Under the pieces are notes generated by a model. The model was not told where the DNA came from, did no database searches, and saw only the letters and a list, made by a program, of their open reading frames with translations. Made by a program: the position numbers and the translations under genes. A DNA stretch of 64,000 bases from Anditalea andensis (GTDB lineage Bacteria; Bacteroidota; Bacteroidia; Cytophagales; Cyclobacteriaceae): contig NZ_JMIH01000022.1 in the NCBI RefSeq assembly GCF_000714815.1, positions 62,001-126,000 on the forward strand. Direction: 5' to 3'. Of this stretch, positions 54,593 through 63,743 are shown piece by piece (position 1 is the stretch's first letter; every line of letters starts with the position of its first letter).

Positions 54593-55719
54593 CGGTTTGT
54601 TGTATTCAGGCTTTCCTTTAGTGCCCTTATTTCCTTTATAGGTAGGGCTTTCACAGTATGACCATCTCTACCGCTCATATCCTGGGCTGCAAATAGGGAA
54701 TTGATAATGGCTTCCTCAGTAGCTTCAATGGCAGCTAAAAAAAGTGCAGTCATATCATCATTTCTAAGATACCGGGTATTTTCTAAAACTAGCGGCCTGC
54801 TCTGGTGTGAAATGCGAGAATTGGGGTCTGTGCTGAATGCGAGAACATAATCCCCAGATCCATTGGATGCGATTCCTCCTGTCCGGGCGAGTCCTAGCAT
54901 CCCGCGCTCCGCCAGTCGTTTAAGGTTTCTTTCTCCAATGGGGGCGTCAGTGGCGATGATGATCATGCATGATCCGTCAGCGGATTCCAGTTGATTTTGA
55001 AAGGAATATTGATCCAGTAGCTTTCCTGCCGGCATTCCATCTATCTGTAATACCCCGCCAAAGTTAGTCTGGACCAAAACGCCCACTGTATAGCCACCTA
55101 AAGTCTCTGGCAGTTTTCGGGAAGATGATCCTATCCCCCCTTTAAAACCAAAACAAACCGTACCTGTACCGGCACCTACATTACCCTGCTCCACAGGACC
55201 GGATTTTGCCTTTGCTATGGCTTCGACCACATGGGTGGGTTTTACATGTCTACCTCTTATATCATTCAGATAGCCATCATTTGTCTCACCCACCACTGCA
55301 TTGACCGAATATACCTTGTCATTTTCAGGAAAAGAAAAGGTATATTCTATTATTCCTTCTATTCCGGCGGCTACACTTAATGTATTGGTCAGAATGATGG
55401 GCGACTCCATGTTTCCAAGTTCTTCTATCTGGGTAGATCCTGCTAGTTTTCCAAATCCATTTCCTATATGCACTGCTGCAGGTACTTTTTGCTGAAAGAT
55501 ATTATCACGGTGGGGTAGAATGGCAGTCACTCCTGTACGGATGTCGTTTCCTTCTATAAGGGTTACCTGACCTACGAGTACATTTGCCACATCGGTGATG
55601 GCATTATGAGTGCCCGGTGTCATCACACCAAATTCAAATCCAAGGGCTCTGGGCATTATCTGGGCATTTACCGTCATCGTGGCCAAGAAAGTGATAAACG
55701 TACATACATATTTATTCAT
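54589..55719 (-). CDS. DmpA-type (P1/S58) aminopeptidase, exported
   Basis: A 376-residue self-processing hydrolase. The signal peptide ends near VNAQ (20). The G249-S250 bond in ADGSCMIIIATDAP fits the autocleavage site that frees the catalytic serine of the beta subunit, with the same spacing as in Ochrobactrum DmpA. Conserved GTGTVCFGFKGGIGSSSR (183-200, cut in two) is also present. DmpA/BapA enzymes release D- or L-amino acids or beta-amino acids from amides and short peptides. It starts within the TAATG junction with the aldehyde dehydrogenase, so the two are coupled. Confidence 0.88.
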   Translation of the reverse strand: MNKYVCTFITFLATMTVNAQIMPRALGFEFGVMTPGTHNAITDVANVLVGQVTLIEGNDIRTGVTAILPHRDNIFQQKVPAAVHIGNGFGKLAGSTQIEELGNMESPIILTNTLSVAAGIEGIIEYTFSFPENDKVYSVNAVVGETNDGYLNDIRGRHVKPTHVVEAIAKAKSGPVEQGNVGAGTGTVCFGFKGGIGSSSRKLPETLGGYTVGVLVQTNFGGVLQIDGMPAGKLLDQYSFQNQLESADGSCMIIIATDAPIGERNLKRLAERGMLGLARTGGIASNGSGDYVLAFSTDPNSRISHQSRPLVLENTRYLRNDDMTALFLAAIEATEEAIINSLFAAQDMSGRDGHTVKALPIKEIRALKESLNTTNR

Positions 55720-57152
55720 TAACCAAATAGTTTAATAAAGACTTCACTTATTTTCTTTTCAGCAAATCCATACGGTGGATAAAGCATTTTGTTAGTAGTA
55801 AAACCTGTTTTTTGTTTCAAAATTGATTTTTGGTTGCTAAATGCTAAGAAACCATGGTATCCATGAGACTTGCCTATACCGCTGTTATTAACACCACCAA
55901 AGGGTAATTCTGGATGAAGATAATGGACTATTGTGTCATTTATACAAACACCTCCTGCAGAGGTATGGCTTAAAATGTAATCCATAACAAATGCTTCATT
56001 TGAAAAAACATACATGGCCAAAGGTTTGGGCTTACTATTGATCATACAAGGTATTTCCTTGATGTTTTCGTAGGGAATGATCGGTAACAGTGGACCAAAA
56101 ATTTCTTCATTCATGATATCCATTTCCTCGGAGATATGGGTAAGTACCGTAGGGGCTATAAAGCATTCCTCTTCGATTATTTCTCCCCCAAAATGCATGA
56201 CGGCACCTTTCAGTAGAGCATCATTTAATAATCTGCTGATTCTTTTCAGATTTTTGCCATTAATGATTCTGGCATAATCTTTACTTTTATGGATACCCTT
56301 TCCTTTAGGATCATACATTTTTATAATTTGGGCTTTTAAATGGACTAGAAAGCTATCTAATATGCTGGAATTTACCAAAAGGTAATCTGGGGCAATGCAG
56401 GTTTGGCCACTGTTCATAAATTTTCCCCATGCGATTTTTTGTGCAGCATCGTCTAAGTTGGTTCCTTTATCTATTATGGCAGGACTTTTTCCGCCTAGTT
56501 CCAGCGTGACAGATGCCAGATGTTCAGCAGCTGCTTTCATTACGGTTTTCCCTACTGAAGGGCTTCCTGTAAAAAAGATATGTTCAAATGGTTTTTGAAG
56601 CAGCATTTCAGCAACATTTACTTCTCCTTGAAATAGCGCTACCTCTTCAACGGCAAAAACCTCTGCAACCATTCTGCTCAGTAGAGCGGAGGTATGTACA
56701 GACATTTCTGAAGGTTTTATTATAGCCGTACATCCTGCAGCTATAGCAGATACCAGTGGGGTAATGGCCAGCTGAAATGGAAAATTCCATGGTGATATGA
56801 TCAATGAGGTGCCCTTCGGTTCATACTGGATGTAGGATTGGATACCGGCCATGCTCATCGGATTGTTCACTTTGGTAGGCTGCATCCATTTCCCGAGATT
56901 TTTTATTGCTAAATTAATTTCTGCCAGAACTACATAGGTTTCTGATAGATCTACTTCCACACTCGGCTTTTTTAAGTCCGCATATAAAGCATTTCTTATT
57001 TCGCCTATATTTTTTCTGATCCAGGTTTGAAGCTTTTTTAGTTTGATCAATCTTTCTTCCTTAGTACTTAATCTTAATTGCAGGGCATGGTGTCTTTGCT
57101 TGTTAAAAATCAGATCTACATTGGCTTGAATATGAAGGGCAATAGGATCCAT
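55719..57152 (-). CDS. Aldehyde dehydrogenase
   Basis: A 477-residue NAD(P)-dependent aldehyde dehydrogenase of the short class 3-like group. The general base is E218 in LELGGKSP and the catalytic Cys is C252 in SGQTCIAPD; FFTGSPSVGK (near 193-202) binds the cofactor. It has no long N-terminal extension, as in fatty or aromatic aldehyde dehydrogenases. The gene overlaps the next by one base (TAATG), which couples it to the DmpA-type peptidase. Confidence 0.92.
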   Translation of the reverse strand: MDPIALHIQANVDLIFNKQRHHALQLRLSTKEERLIKLKKLQTWIRKNIGEIRNALYADLKKPSVEVDLSETYVVLAEINLAIKNLGKWMQPTKVNNPMSMAGIQSYIQYEPKGTSLIISPWNFPFQLAITPLVSAIAAGCTAIIKPSEMSVHTSALLSRMVAEVFAVEEVALFQGEVNVAEMLLQKPFEHIFFTGSPSVGKTVMKAAAEHLASVTLELGGKSPAIIDKGTNLDDAAQKIAWGKFMNSGQTCIAPDYLLVNSSILDSFLVHLKAQIIKMYDPKGKGIHKSKDYARIINGKNLKRISRLLNDALLKGAVMHFGGEIIEEECFIAPTVLTHISEEMDIMNEEIFGPLLPIIPYENIKEIPCMINSKPKPLAMYVFSNEAFVMDYILSHTSAGGVCINDTIVHYLHPELPFGGVNNSGIGKSHGYHGFLAFSNQKSILKQKTGFTTNKMLYPPYGFAEKKISEVFIKLFG

Positions 57153-57288
57153 AGAAAGGTGGTTTTAAACAATTTAGTATCTATTCTTTAATTTTCAAAT
57201 GGATATCATAAATGATTAAAACATAACGTAACATTTAAGGAAGTAATTCGTTAATTTATTGAGTATTACCATAATGACAAAATAACTT

Positions 57289-57432
57289 ATGACGTGGAGT
57301 ATAGAAAAATTGGCAACTCAAATCAATCTGCCTGAAAAAATGAGACTGAAGATTATCAGAGATTATATCCAAAGGTTAGGAAGAAAAAAATCTTCTCATA
57401 AGAGTAAAATAAAAATTAATATAAACAGGTAG
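57289..57432 (+). CDS. Possible small basic protein (47 aa)
   Basis: An ATG at 57289 opens a 47-codon frame, ending in TAG within a strong terminator stem (57423-57444). The predicted product begins MTWSIEKLATQINLPEKMRL and ends in a Lys/Arg/Ser/Asn-rich tail. There is no hydrophobic segment. A terminator on the + strand here implies a + transcript, and this is the only ORF it could carry; an untranslated RNA is the alternative. No promoter consensus was found upstream. Confidence 0.4.
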   Translation: MTWSIEKLATQINLPEKMRLKIIRDYIQRLGRKKSSHKSKIKININR

Positions 57433-57450
57433 ACATACCTGTTTTTTTTT
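57423..57450 (+). terminator. Intrinsic terminator overlapping the end of the small ORF
   Basis: A 9-bp perfect stem (57423-57431 with 57436-57444), a 4-base loop and a run of nine T (57442-57450). Confidence 0.85.
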
Positions 57451-57950
57451 AATGAATGCCTGCCATTTGATCCGGATATAATGGCTGATTTTTGATAGTA
57501 TAGGTGATATGCACTGACTCTCCCAATGTTTAATGATGTACTCATCGTTATGTATACTCTTTTGATCAGGGCGCATTAGACACTATCTGCTCACCTAACG
57601 TACTGATCATATGAGGTTATATGGTCATAAGTATGTACATATCCCTATTGAACGCATTCAAGTTATTCGTTTTTTTTACTTATTTTTTGTTGTTTTTAAA
57701 ATCCCTATATTAAAATTATTATTTCTTTATCATTCTTTTTTCTATAAAAGTCGACTTTTTATTGTTTAAATGCCCTTTTTTAAATCAAACCGATGAATAA
57801 ACCCCCTCACCATAAAAATTTAAATTCATTTATTTTTATTTGAAAAACAAAAATCTGTATATTTACGTCCTGAATGTAAAGAATTACTTTTTCAAAAATA
57901 GGTAAAAGGGAAGTTCATTTCATTAATAAATAGTACTAAACACCAAGTAT
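57451..57950 (+). other. AT-rich region before the second surface module
   Basis: About 500 bases without a credible ORF. It becomes strongly T-rich from about 57660. TTTG at 57839-57842 and TATATTTA at 57858-57865 look promoter-like, but the spacing is 15, not 19. Confidence 0.4.
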
Positions 57951-58472
57951 ATGGGGAAATATTATATTAATTCTAGTAATGCTTCAATTGCAGTAAATTC
58001 CGGTTTTACGCTTATTCTATTTTTTCTTATCACTTTTTTTAATCCCTTATCAGCTCAGCAAAAAGTGATAGCGGTACAAAAATTTATTTCACAGGCAGAG
58101 CAGGTAGAAATAGCTACTGAGCTGGAAACTCTTGCCTTTGGTGTGCAGCCCACTGTATATGTTAACGAAGGAACATTTGTCCCTAAAGGAAATGCCCCTA
58201 CCACGGTGGCCTATATTTCAGCAAGTGATATTATGAAAATACAGGAGGGCCATGAATCACTTGGTTCTGTTAAACTATTAATAGTCAAGTTTAAAGACCA
58301 GCAGGAACTGATGGCTTTTAAGCTTCGGCCTGCAGATGTGTCCAATTTGCCCTTGTTGGCATATGTATTTTTCAGTTTGGAATTTGAGTCCACTCCTACT
58401 GAGGTGCCCGGGGTACAGGGATTTGAGCAGTCAGAGATAGTCTTTCTATATGAATCTGCCCGACCTTTTTAA
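57951..58472 (+). CDS. Secreted hypothetical protein before a T9SS cargo gene
   Basis: A 173-residue protein with a long signal peptide (about 1-36, cleavage near LSAQ). The mature part is a mixed alpha/beta domain with VAVQKFIS, AYISASDIMKIQ and LLIVKFKDQQELMAF segments. I do not recognise the family. It starts 31 bases before the 1389-residue T9SS cargo gene and is on the same strand, so it is probably in its operon. The first five residues (MGKYY) match those of the giant protein at 16344, but the rest is unrelated. Confidence 0.6.
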   Translation: MGKYYINSSNASIAVNSGFTLILFFLITFFNPLSAQQKVIAVQKFISQAEQVEIATELETLAFGVQPTVYVNEGTFVPKGNAPTTVAYISASDIMKIQEGHESLGSVKLLIVKFKDQQELMAFKLRPADVSNLPLLAYVFFSLEFESTPTEVPGVQGFEQSEIVFLYESARPF

Positions 58473-58502
58473 TTAAATCAAGGGATTTCTAAAATCTATA
58501 AT

Positions 58503-61500
58503 ATGAGACCTATTTACAGTATAAAGGCACTAAATATATATCGATTTATTTTTGCCGTTTTGATTTTAATGTTGGGGATGGTGCATTCGGGAATGTCCCA
58601 GGTACAGGTGCCTTTTGCACAAAGAACCAGTTCAGCCTCTCCTGAAAGGACTGTTTATAACATAAGAGGGGATTTCACCATGATGGGCAACACCAACATG
58701 ACCATGCAGAATTATTCTCCGTCAGGTAATAATAATACCACCATGATCTATGTAGATGTGGATGGTGATCCCAATACTTTTAATTCGTCTGCTGCTACCC
58801 TCGTATTTTCTGAAGAGAATAATTCAATTCCTGAATGTTCTGAAATCATATATGCAGGTCTTTACTGGTCTGGCCGGGCATCTAGAGGGCCTTTCAGTCC
58901 TATGGAGTTTCAAGTCACCAAAAACGGTGTTACCAAGACTTTAAATAAGAGACAGGTAAAAATCAAACACGCCAGTGGAGAATACCAGACGATCACCGCT
59001 TTGCCCAATAACATTTATTTTCCTGAAAACAGTGAAAGTTTAATGTACTCGGCCTATGCTGAGGTCACTGATTTGGTAAAAAGCAATGGTTTAGGTCAGT
59101 ATTTTGTGGCTGATATAGCTACTACAGAAGGCCGTGATACTGATGTAGGCTACTACGGTGGCTGGGGTATGGTAGTAGTATATGAGAATTCCAAAATGAA
59201 TTGGAGAGATGTGACTGTTTTTGATGGCCACGCATATGTTACTGGAAGCAGGGCGCTGGAATACCAGATTCCGATAGAAGGTTTTCAAACATCCCAATCC
59301 GGACCTGTAAATATTAAATTAGGAATTATGGCCGGGGAAGGTGATGAAGATCTATCTGGAAATTACCTTGAAATAGAAAGCGGAGTCAATACGGGAAATT
59401 TTCTAAGGTTGAGCCACTCAGGTAATACTCCGGATAATTTTTTCAATTCCTCCATCATTACCGGTGGTACTCCCAGGATGCCTGCGCTGGTGAACAATAC
59501 AGGCATGGATATAGCTATGTTCAATGTGCCTAATCCTGATAATTCAGTAATAGGAAATAGCCAGACATCTACCCGGTTTAGATATGGCAGTACCAGGGAC
59601 AGGTATATCATTTACAATTTGACTTTTTCAGCGGATGCTTATGTTCCGGATATTTTAGGTGCTAATAAGGTAGTGACTATAAATGGACAGGAAGTGACCG
59701 ACACGGATTTTTCAGTGGTCCCTGGTCAGGAAGTAGGGTTTCAGGTTGATATAACTAATACTGGATCTGAGCCTTTGGAAAATGTAGAATTGGTAATTCC
59801 TCTCCCTTTTACCGCCTCGCATATCGGAACTTCAGGAGCAGTTTTTTTTGCTAACAGTACAGAAGGGCAGGCATATTTTGATGCAGACAGAGGTCCTTAT
59901 GGTTCGATCATATGGAATATAGGTGATCTGCCCCTTCCTTCTGCCCTAGAAGAGGGCAGGGATTATATCCTGGCGAGTCTTAATTATACTTTGAGAGCTA
60001 CTGAAGACTGTTTGATACTTTTAGTAGATGAATGTGTCCCAAGTATCCCTGTACAGGGAGGATTGTCAGGTATAGGTGGAATATCCGCCTCGCCTTTCAA
60101 TAACATCCCATTTATCACAGGATACCAGGAAGGGGGTACATGCGTAGGCGAACCTATCACTGCTCCATTAAACATATCTATCAACCTTGATGATTTTGAC
60201 GGATCAGCTTGTGAAAACTTAGGTCGTCCTCTGAGTTATGAATTCTGTAATTACGATGGAGAAAACATTCCACTGGCAGTAATAGAAGAGAATTTCCCCG
60301 AAGGGTTGAGGTACTATAATATGATGCCAGGAAATAATGTAGACCTGATCGAGTATACAGCGCAAAATCCTTTTCCAGCTACGCCAGGGGAAGCGGTATA
60401 TGTGGCCGTTCCAGACGGATTATCAGGACTATCCTGTGCTTATAGATTTACTATTATAGTAAAAAATATAGCTTCTGTTCCGGCGGTAGAAAATCATATC
60501 ATCTGTGAGGGTGATGATATAGCCGGGATACCTGCTCCTGAAGCAAATATAGGTTATGATGGCAGAACACTGACCTTATACGGTTATGCGAATGAAGCTG
60601 ATGAAAGCCCCTTTTCGCTTACAATTTCTGAAGATGAAAACATAATAACTGCTTATTTAGCACAATTTATAAATGAAGGGGAGCCATTAGCAACAGGGAC
60701 TTACCAATTTTTTATAGCAGAAGGATATTCTGAAGACTGCATCGGAGAAAAAGTGGCAGTCAATATTACTGTAGTAAATAATGTAGATGCACCAAGTGTA
60801 ACCCATCAGACCTTTGAATCCAGGGAGGGAAATGTCTTCTTTTTAGCGACGGCAGCTGAAGGCAATACATTGAGCTGGTATGACGATGCTAACGGGGAGA
60901 GGCCATTGGAAGCGGTACCATCTATATCGCTGGCTACTCCAGGTGTATATACGGTATATGTAAATCAGGTGTCTGCCAGTGGCTGTGAAAGTTCAATTGT
61001 ACCAGTTACCGTTACGGTAATGGGTGAATCAGCGCTAGCAGTAATTAAATCTGCTGATACGGACATATTGCCTGTAGCAGGTGAAGTAATTACTTATACC
61101 ATTGCGGTGAGGAATATAGGCAATACTGTTTTGAACGATATAACGGTGTTGGATCCATTGACAGCATTTGAAGATGTAATATCTTCTTTAGCACCTGGAG
61201 CTACAGCAATATTCACCACTGCCTATACCGTCACGGCCATTGATGTGGAAAGAGGCATGGTAACTAATGTAGCCTCAGCTGCTTCGCTTGATGAAAGCGG
61301 GAATGATGTTGGAGCTGAAGATACCCTTACCATATACATGCCTACAGCTCCTGTAGATCCTGTAGATCCTATAGTTCCCACAGATCCTGTCCCTGTCACT
61401 ATTCAGGCAAACGACGATGCATTTGGTTCTTTGCTCAGTGCACAGGGTGGCAGCTTAGGAAACATACTGAATAATGACCTTCTGAACGGTAGCACTGTAA

Positions 61501-62672
61501 ATGCCCAAGAGGTGAACTTCACCTTTACAGATCTGGATGGTGTGATCGGATTGATCATAGAAGCAGATGGAACCTTAAGCATCTTGCCTGATGCAGCAGA
61601 GGCAAGGGCCTATAATCTGGTTTATGAATTGCGAGAAACTGCTAATCCTTCTAACAGGGATATAGGAAATGTGACATTCAGAATTTTGGAAGATGCTGAT
61701 ATCAGCCTATCAAAAACTACTAATACTACCTCTTTAATGGTAGGAGAGATGGTCACTTATGACATTAATCTTATAAATCAAGGAACGGTAGTTTTAGAAA
61801 ACATACAGATTCAAGATTTACTCCCTGAAGCATTAATGTTTATTTCTTCGAGCATAGCCGGGTCTGATGACCTGATCTTTACTATAGCTACTTTGGCACC
61901 CGGAGCAACTGTTAATATACAAATAGATGCCCTGGCAGTAACCGCTGGCCAGGTGATCAATGTGGCAACAGCCATAGTCGGCACCACCCAGGTATCTGCA
62001 GAAGCACCTGAGGTCACTATACTATCTCCATCTGTGGATCTTTCTATTACCAAATCATCTATGAATGCCCAAATATATGAAGGGGATGAATTTACATATG
62101 AAATAAGGGTAGAAAATAGAGGTGATGTAAATGCCACCAATGTCCTGGTCACAGATGATTTGCCAGGAAACCTGACATATATCAGCGGTAATGTTTCTCA
62201 AGGAGTAGAAGTACTCGCGGATGTAGTAGGCAGCACTTTGACTTGGAGGTTTCCGTCATTCCCGGCGCAGACCGCAGTCACCATTACGCTGACCGTAAAA
62301 GCAGGGAATGCTGGGACGGTGGTCAACGAAGTATTGGTTACTGCTGATCAGGAAGACAGTCTACCGGAAGACAACTCAGCGGTAGATGAAAATACGATCA
62401 GACCTATCTTTTTTCCCAATGTAATCACGCCGAATGGGGATGGCAAAAATGACATGTTTATCATCCATGGTTTAGACAAATTTGAAAGAAATGATATTGT
62501 CATATTCAACCGATGGGGTGATCATGTATTTGAATCCGGTGACTATCAAAACAACTGGTCTGCAGAGGGTCTCAATCCCGGAACTTATTATTATGTAATG
62601 GTATCCACTGGTACAAATGGCCAGAAGACTACATTCAAAGGATGGATACAAGTTATTAAAAACGCTAATTGA
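58503..62672 (+). CDS. Large T9SS cargo protein with DUF11-type repeats
   Basis: A 1389-residue exported protein. Signal peptide about 1-33 (GMSQ). Residues 34-380 form an unassigned domain (CSEIIYAGLYWSGRA near 118-132). DUF11-type beta domains are seen near 395-500 (VDITNTGSEPLENVEL), 850-945 (ITYTIAVRNIGNTVLNDITV), 1060-1170 (VTYDINLINQGTVVLENIQI) and 1180-1290 (FTYEIRVENRGDVNATNVLV). A Pro/Asp-rich linker (PVDPVDPIVPTDP) is near 950. The T9SS type B sorting domain begins near 1302 (PNVITPNGDGKND). Other gliding-associated or adhesion proteins share this architecture. The secreted protein before it and the PorP/SprF gene after it make up a cargo module. Confidence 0.88.
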   Translation: MRPIYSIKALNIYRFIFAVLILMLGMVHSGMSQVQVPFAQRTSSASPERTVYNIRGDFTMMGNTNMTMQNYSPSGNNNTTMIYVDVDGDPNTFNSSAATLVFSEENNSIPECSEIIYAGLYWSGRASRGPFSPMEFQVTKNGVTKTLNKRQVKIKHASGEYQTITALPNNIYFPENSESLMYSAYAEVTDLVKSNGLGQYFVADIATTEGRDTDVGYYGGWGMVVVYENSKMNWRDVTVFDGHAYVTGSRALEYQIPIEGFQTSQSGPVNIKLGIMAGEGDEDLSGNYLEIESGVNTGNFLRLSHSGNTPDNFFNSSIITGGTPRMPALVNNTGMDIAMFNVPNPDNSVIGNSQTSTRFRYGSTRDRYIIYNLTFSADAYVPDILGANKVVTINGQEVTDTDFSVVPGQEVGFQVDITNTGSEPLENVELVIPLPFTASHIGTSGAVFFANSTEGQAYFDADRGPYGSIIWNIGDLPLPSALEEGRDYILASLNYTLRATEDCLILLVDECVPSIPVQGGLSGIGGISASPFNNIPFITGYQEGGTCVGEPITAPLNISINLDDFDGSACENLGRPLSYEFCNYDGENIPLAVIEENFPEGLRYYNMMPGNNVDLIEYTAQNPFPATPGEAVYVAVPDGLSGLSCAYRFTIIVKNIASVPAVENHIICEGDDIAGIPAPEANIGYDGRTLTLYGYANEADESPFSLTISEDENIITAYLAQFINEGEPLATGTYQFFIAEGYSEDCIGEKVAVNITVVNNVDAPSVTHQTFESREGNVFFLATAAEGNTLSWYDDANGERPLEAVPSISLATPGVYTVYVNQVSASGCESSIVPVTVTVMGESALAVIKSADTDILPVAGEVITYTIAVRNIGNTVLNDITVLDPLTAFEDVISSLAPGATAIFTTAYTVTAIDVERGMVTNVASAASLDESGNDVGAEDTLTIYMPTAPVDPVDPIVPTDPVPVTIQANDDAFGSLLSAQGGSLGNILNNDLLNGSTVNAQEVNFTFTDLDGVIGLIIEADGTLSILPDAAEARAYNLVYELRETANPSNRDIGNVTFRILEDADISLSKTTNTTSLMVGEMVTYDINLINQGTVVLENIQIQDLLPEALMFISSSIAGSDDLIFTIATLAPGATVNIQIDALAVTAGQVINVATAIVGTTQVSAEAPEVTILSPSVDLSITKSSMNAQIYEGDEFTYEIRVENRGDVNATNVLVTDDLPGNLTYISGNVSQGVEVLADVVGSTLTWRFPSFPAQTAVTITLTVKAGNAGTVVNEVLVTADQEDSLPEDNSAVDENTIRPIFFPNVITPNGDGKNDMFIIHGLDKFERNDIVIFNRWGDHVFESGDYQNNWSAEGLNPGTYYYVMVSTGTNGQKTTFKGWIQVIKNAN

Positions 62673-62763
62673 GATGAAATCGGGCATGGGGAAAACCTCC
62701 TATAATGGTAAGATTATATACCTTGAGAGATTTCATCTGGCCAAAAAAACAAAATATAATCAG

Positions 62764-63741
62764 ATGAAAAATATTTTTAAAATTTTATCAATCATCCTGC
62801 TGATAGGTGTAGTTTCTATTGGTGATACTATGGGGCAGCAGTTGCCACAGTTCAGCCAATACATGTTCAATGGCCTTCACATCAATCCTGGATATGCCGG
62901 GTATAAAGGGGAACATTATGTGCAAAGCACTTATAGGAGCCAGTGGATGGATTTTCCGGGTGCCCCCCAGACTTTTACCGTCACCGCAGATCTCAGTGCC
63001 AATGAAGGAGCTATGGGCTTTGGTGCATCCATTTTATCTGATAAAATAGGGCCTACACAGACTTCCTCAGCATTGTTAACCTATGCCTATAGGATACAGA
63101 CAGGATTCCAGTCTTACCTGGGATTTGGGATAAGTGGTGGCATTTCTGAATTTGTAATAGATGGTTCTTTGTTCAATCCCAACGATTTTGGCGATGTTTA
63201 TGTACCAGAAGGTAGGGTAAACATGTTTTCACCTAATATGAATGCGGGAATCTTCTTTAATACCGACAGATTTTATGCGGGGTTCAGTGCATATAACTTA
63301 GTAGGAAGACAGTCGTTGGAAAGAGAAGATATTGCATTGGCTTTTCACAATAGACATTTTTATCTCACAGCAGGGGCGTTGTTTCCCATCTCTGAACAGG
63401 TCCAGTTTAAACCTTCTTTTCTGATCAAAGAAGAGTCCGGTGCTGCGCCTACCAATATAGATCTGAACGGGATGTTTCTCTTTATGGATCGGGTATGGGT
63501 AGGAGCCAGCTATAGGTCTAATCTGAAGTTAAATTCCGAATATGTTCCCACCAACCTTAGCAATAGAAACGCTATAGCCTTTATAGTGGAACTGTTTGCT
63601 ACTGAAAATTTAAGGTTGGGATATGCTTATGACCACAATACGAATGTGCTGAGTAACTTGAGAAATAATTCACATGAGCTTTCTGTAGGATATTACATCA
63701 GCCCACGAAATGTTAGAATGAAAAACTCCAGATGGTTTTAA
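62764..63741 (+). CDS. PorP/SprF family T9SS outer-membrane protein
   Basis: A 325-residue protein. The start is placed at 62764, because MKNIFKILSIILLIGVV followed by a cleavage near MGQQ is a signal peptide; longer in-frame versions reach back into the cargo gene. The mature part has the QFSQYMFNGLHINPGYAGYK family start, then barrel-like strands. This gene follows the 1389-residue cargo, ending 2 bases before the next gene, so the module seems to be cargo, PorP/SprF and PorE-like protein. The other PorP/SprF at 26253 belongs to the SprB-like locus. Confidence 0.9.
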   Translation: MKNIFKILSIILLIGVVSIGDTMGQQLPQFSQYMFNGLHINPGYAGYKGEHYVQSTYRSQWMDFPGAPQTFTVTADLSANEGAMGFGASILSDKIGPTQTSSALLTYAYRIQTGFQSYLGFGISGGISEFVIDGSLFNPNDFGDVYVPEGRVNMFSPNMNAGIFFNTDRFYAGFSAYNLVGRQSLEREDIALAFHNRHFYLTAGALFPISEQVQFKPSFLIKEESGAAPTNIDLNGMFLFMDRVWVGASYRSNLKLNSEYVPTNLSNRNAIAFIVELFATENLRLGYAYDHNTNVLSNLRNNSHELSVGYYISPRNVRMKNSRWF

Positions 63742-63743
63742 TT

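Noticed and set aside
62617-62763. N-terminal extension of the second PorP/SprF protein
   Set aside because: It overlaps the end of the cargo gene and puts the signal peptide at residue 50; the ATG at 62764 gives a normal export signal.
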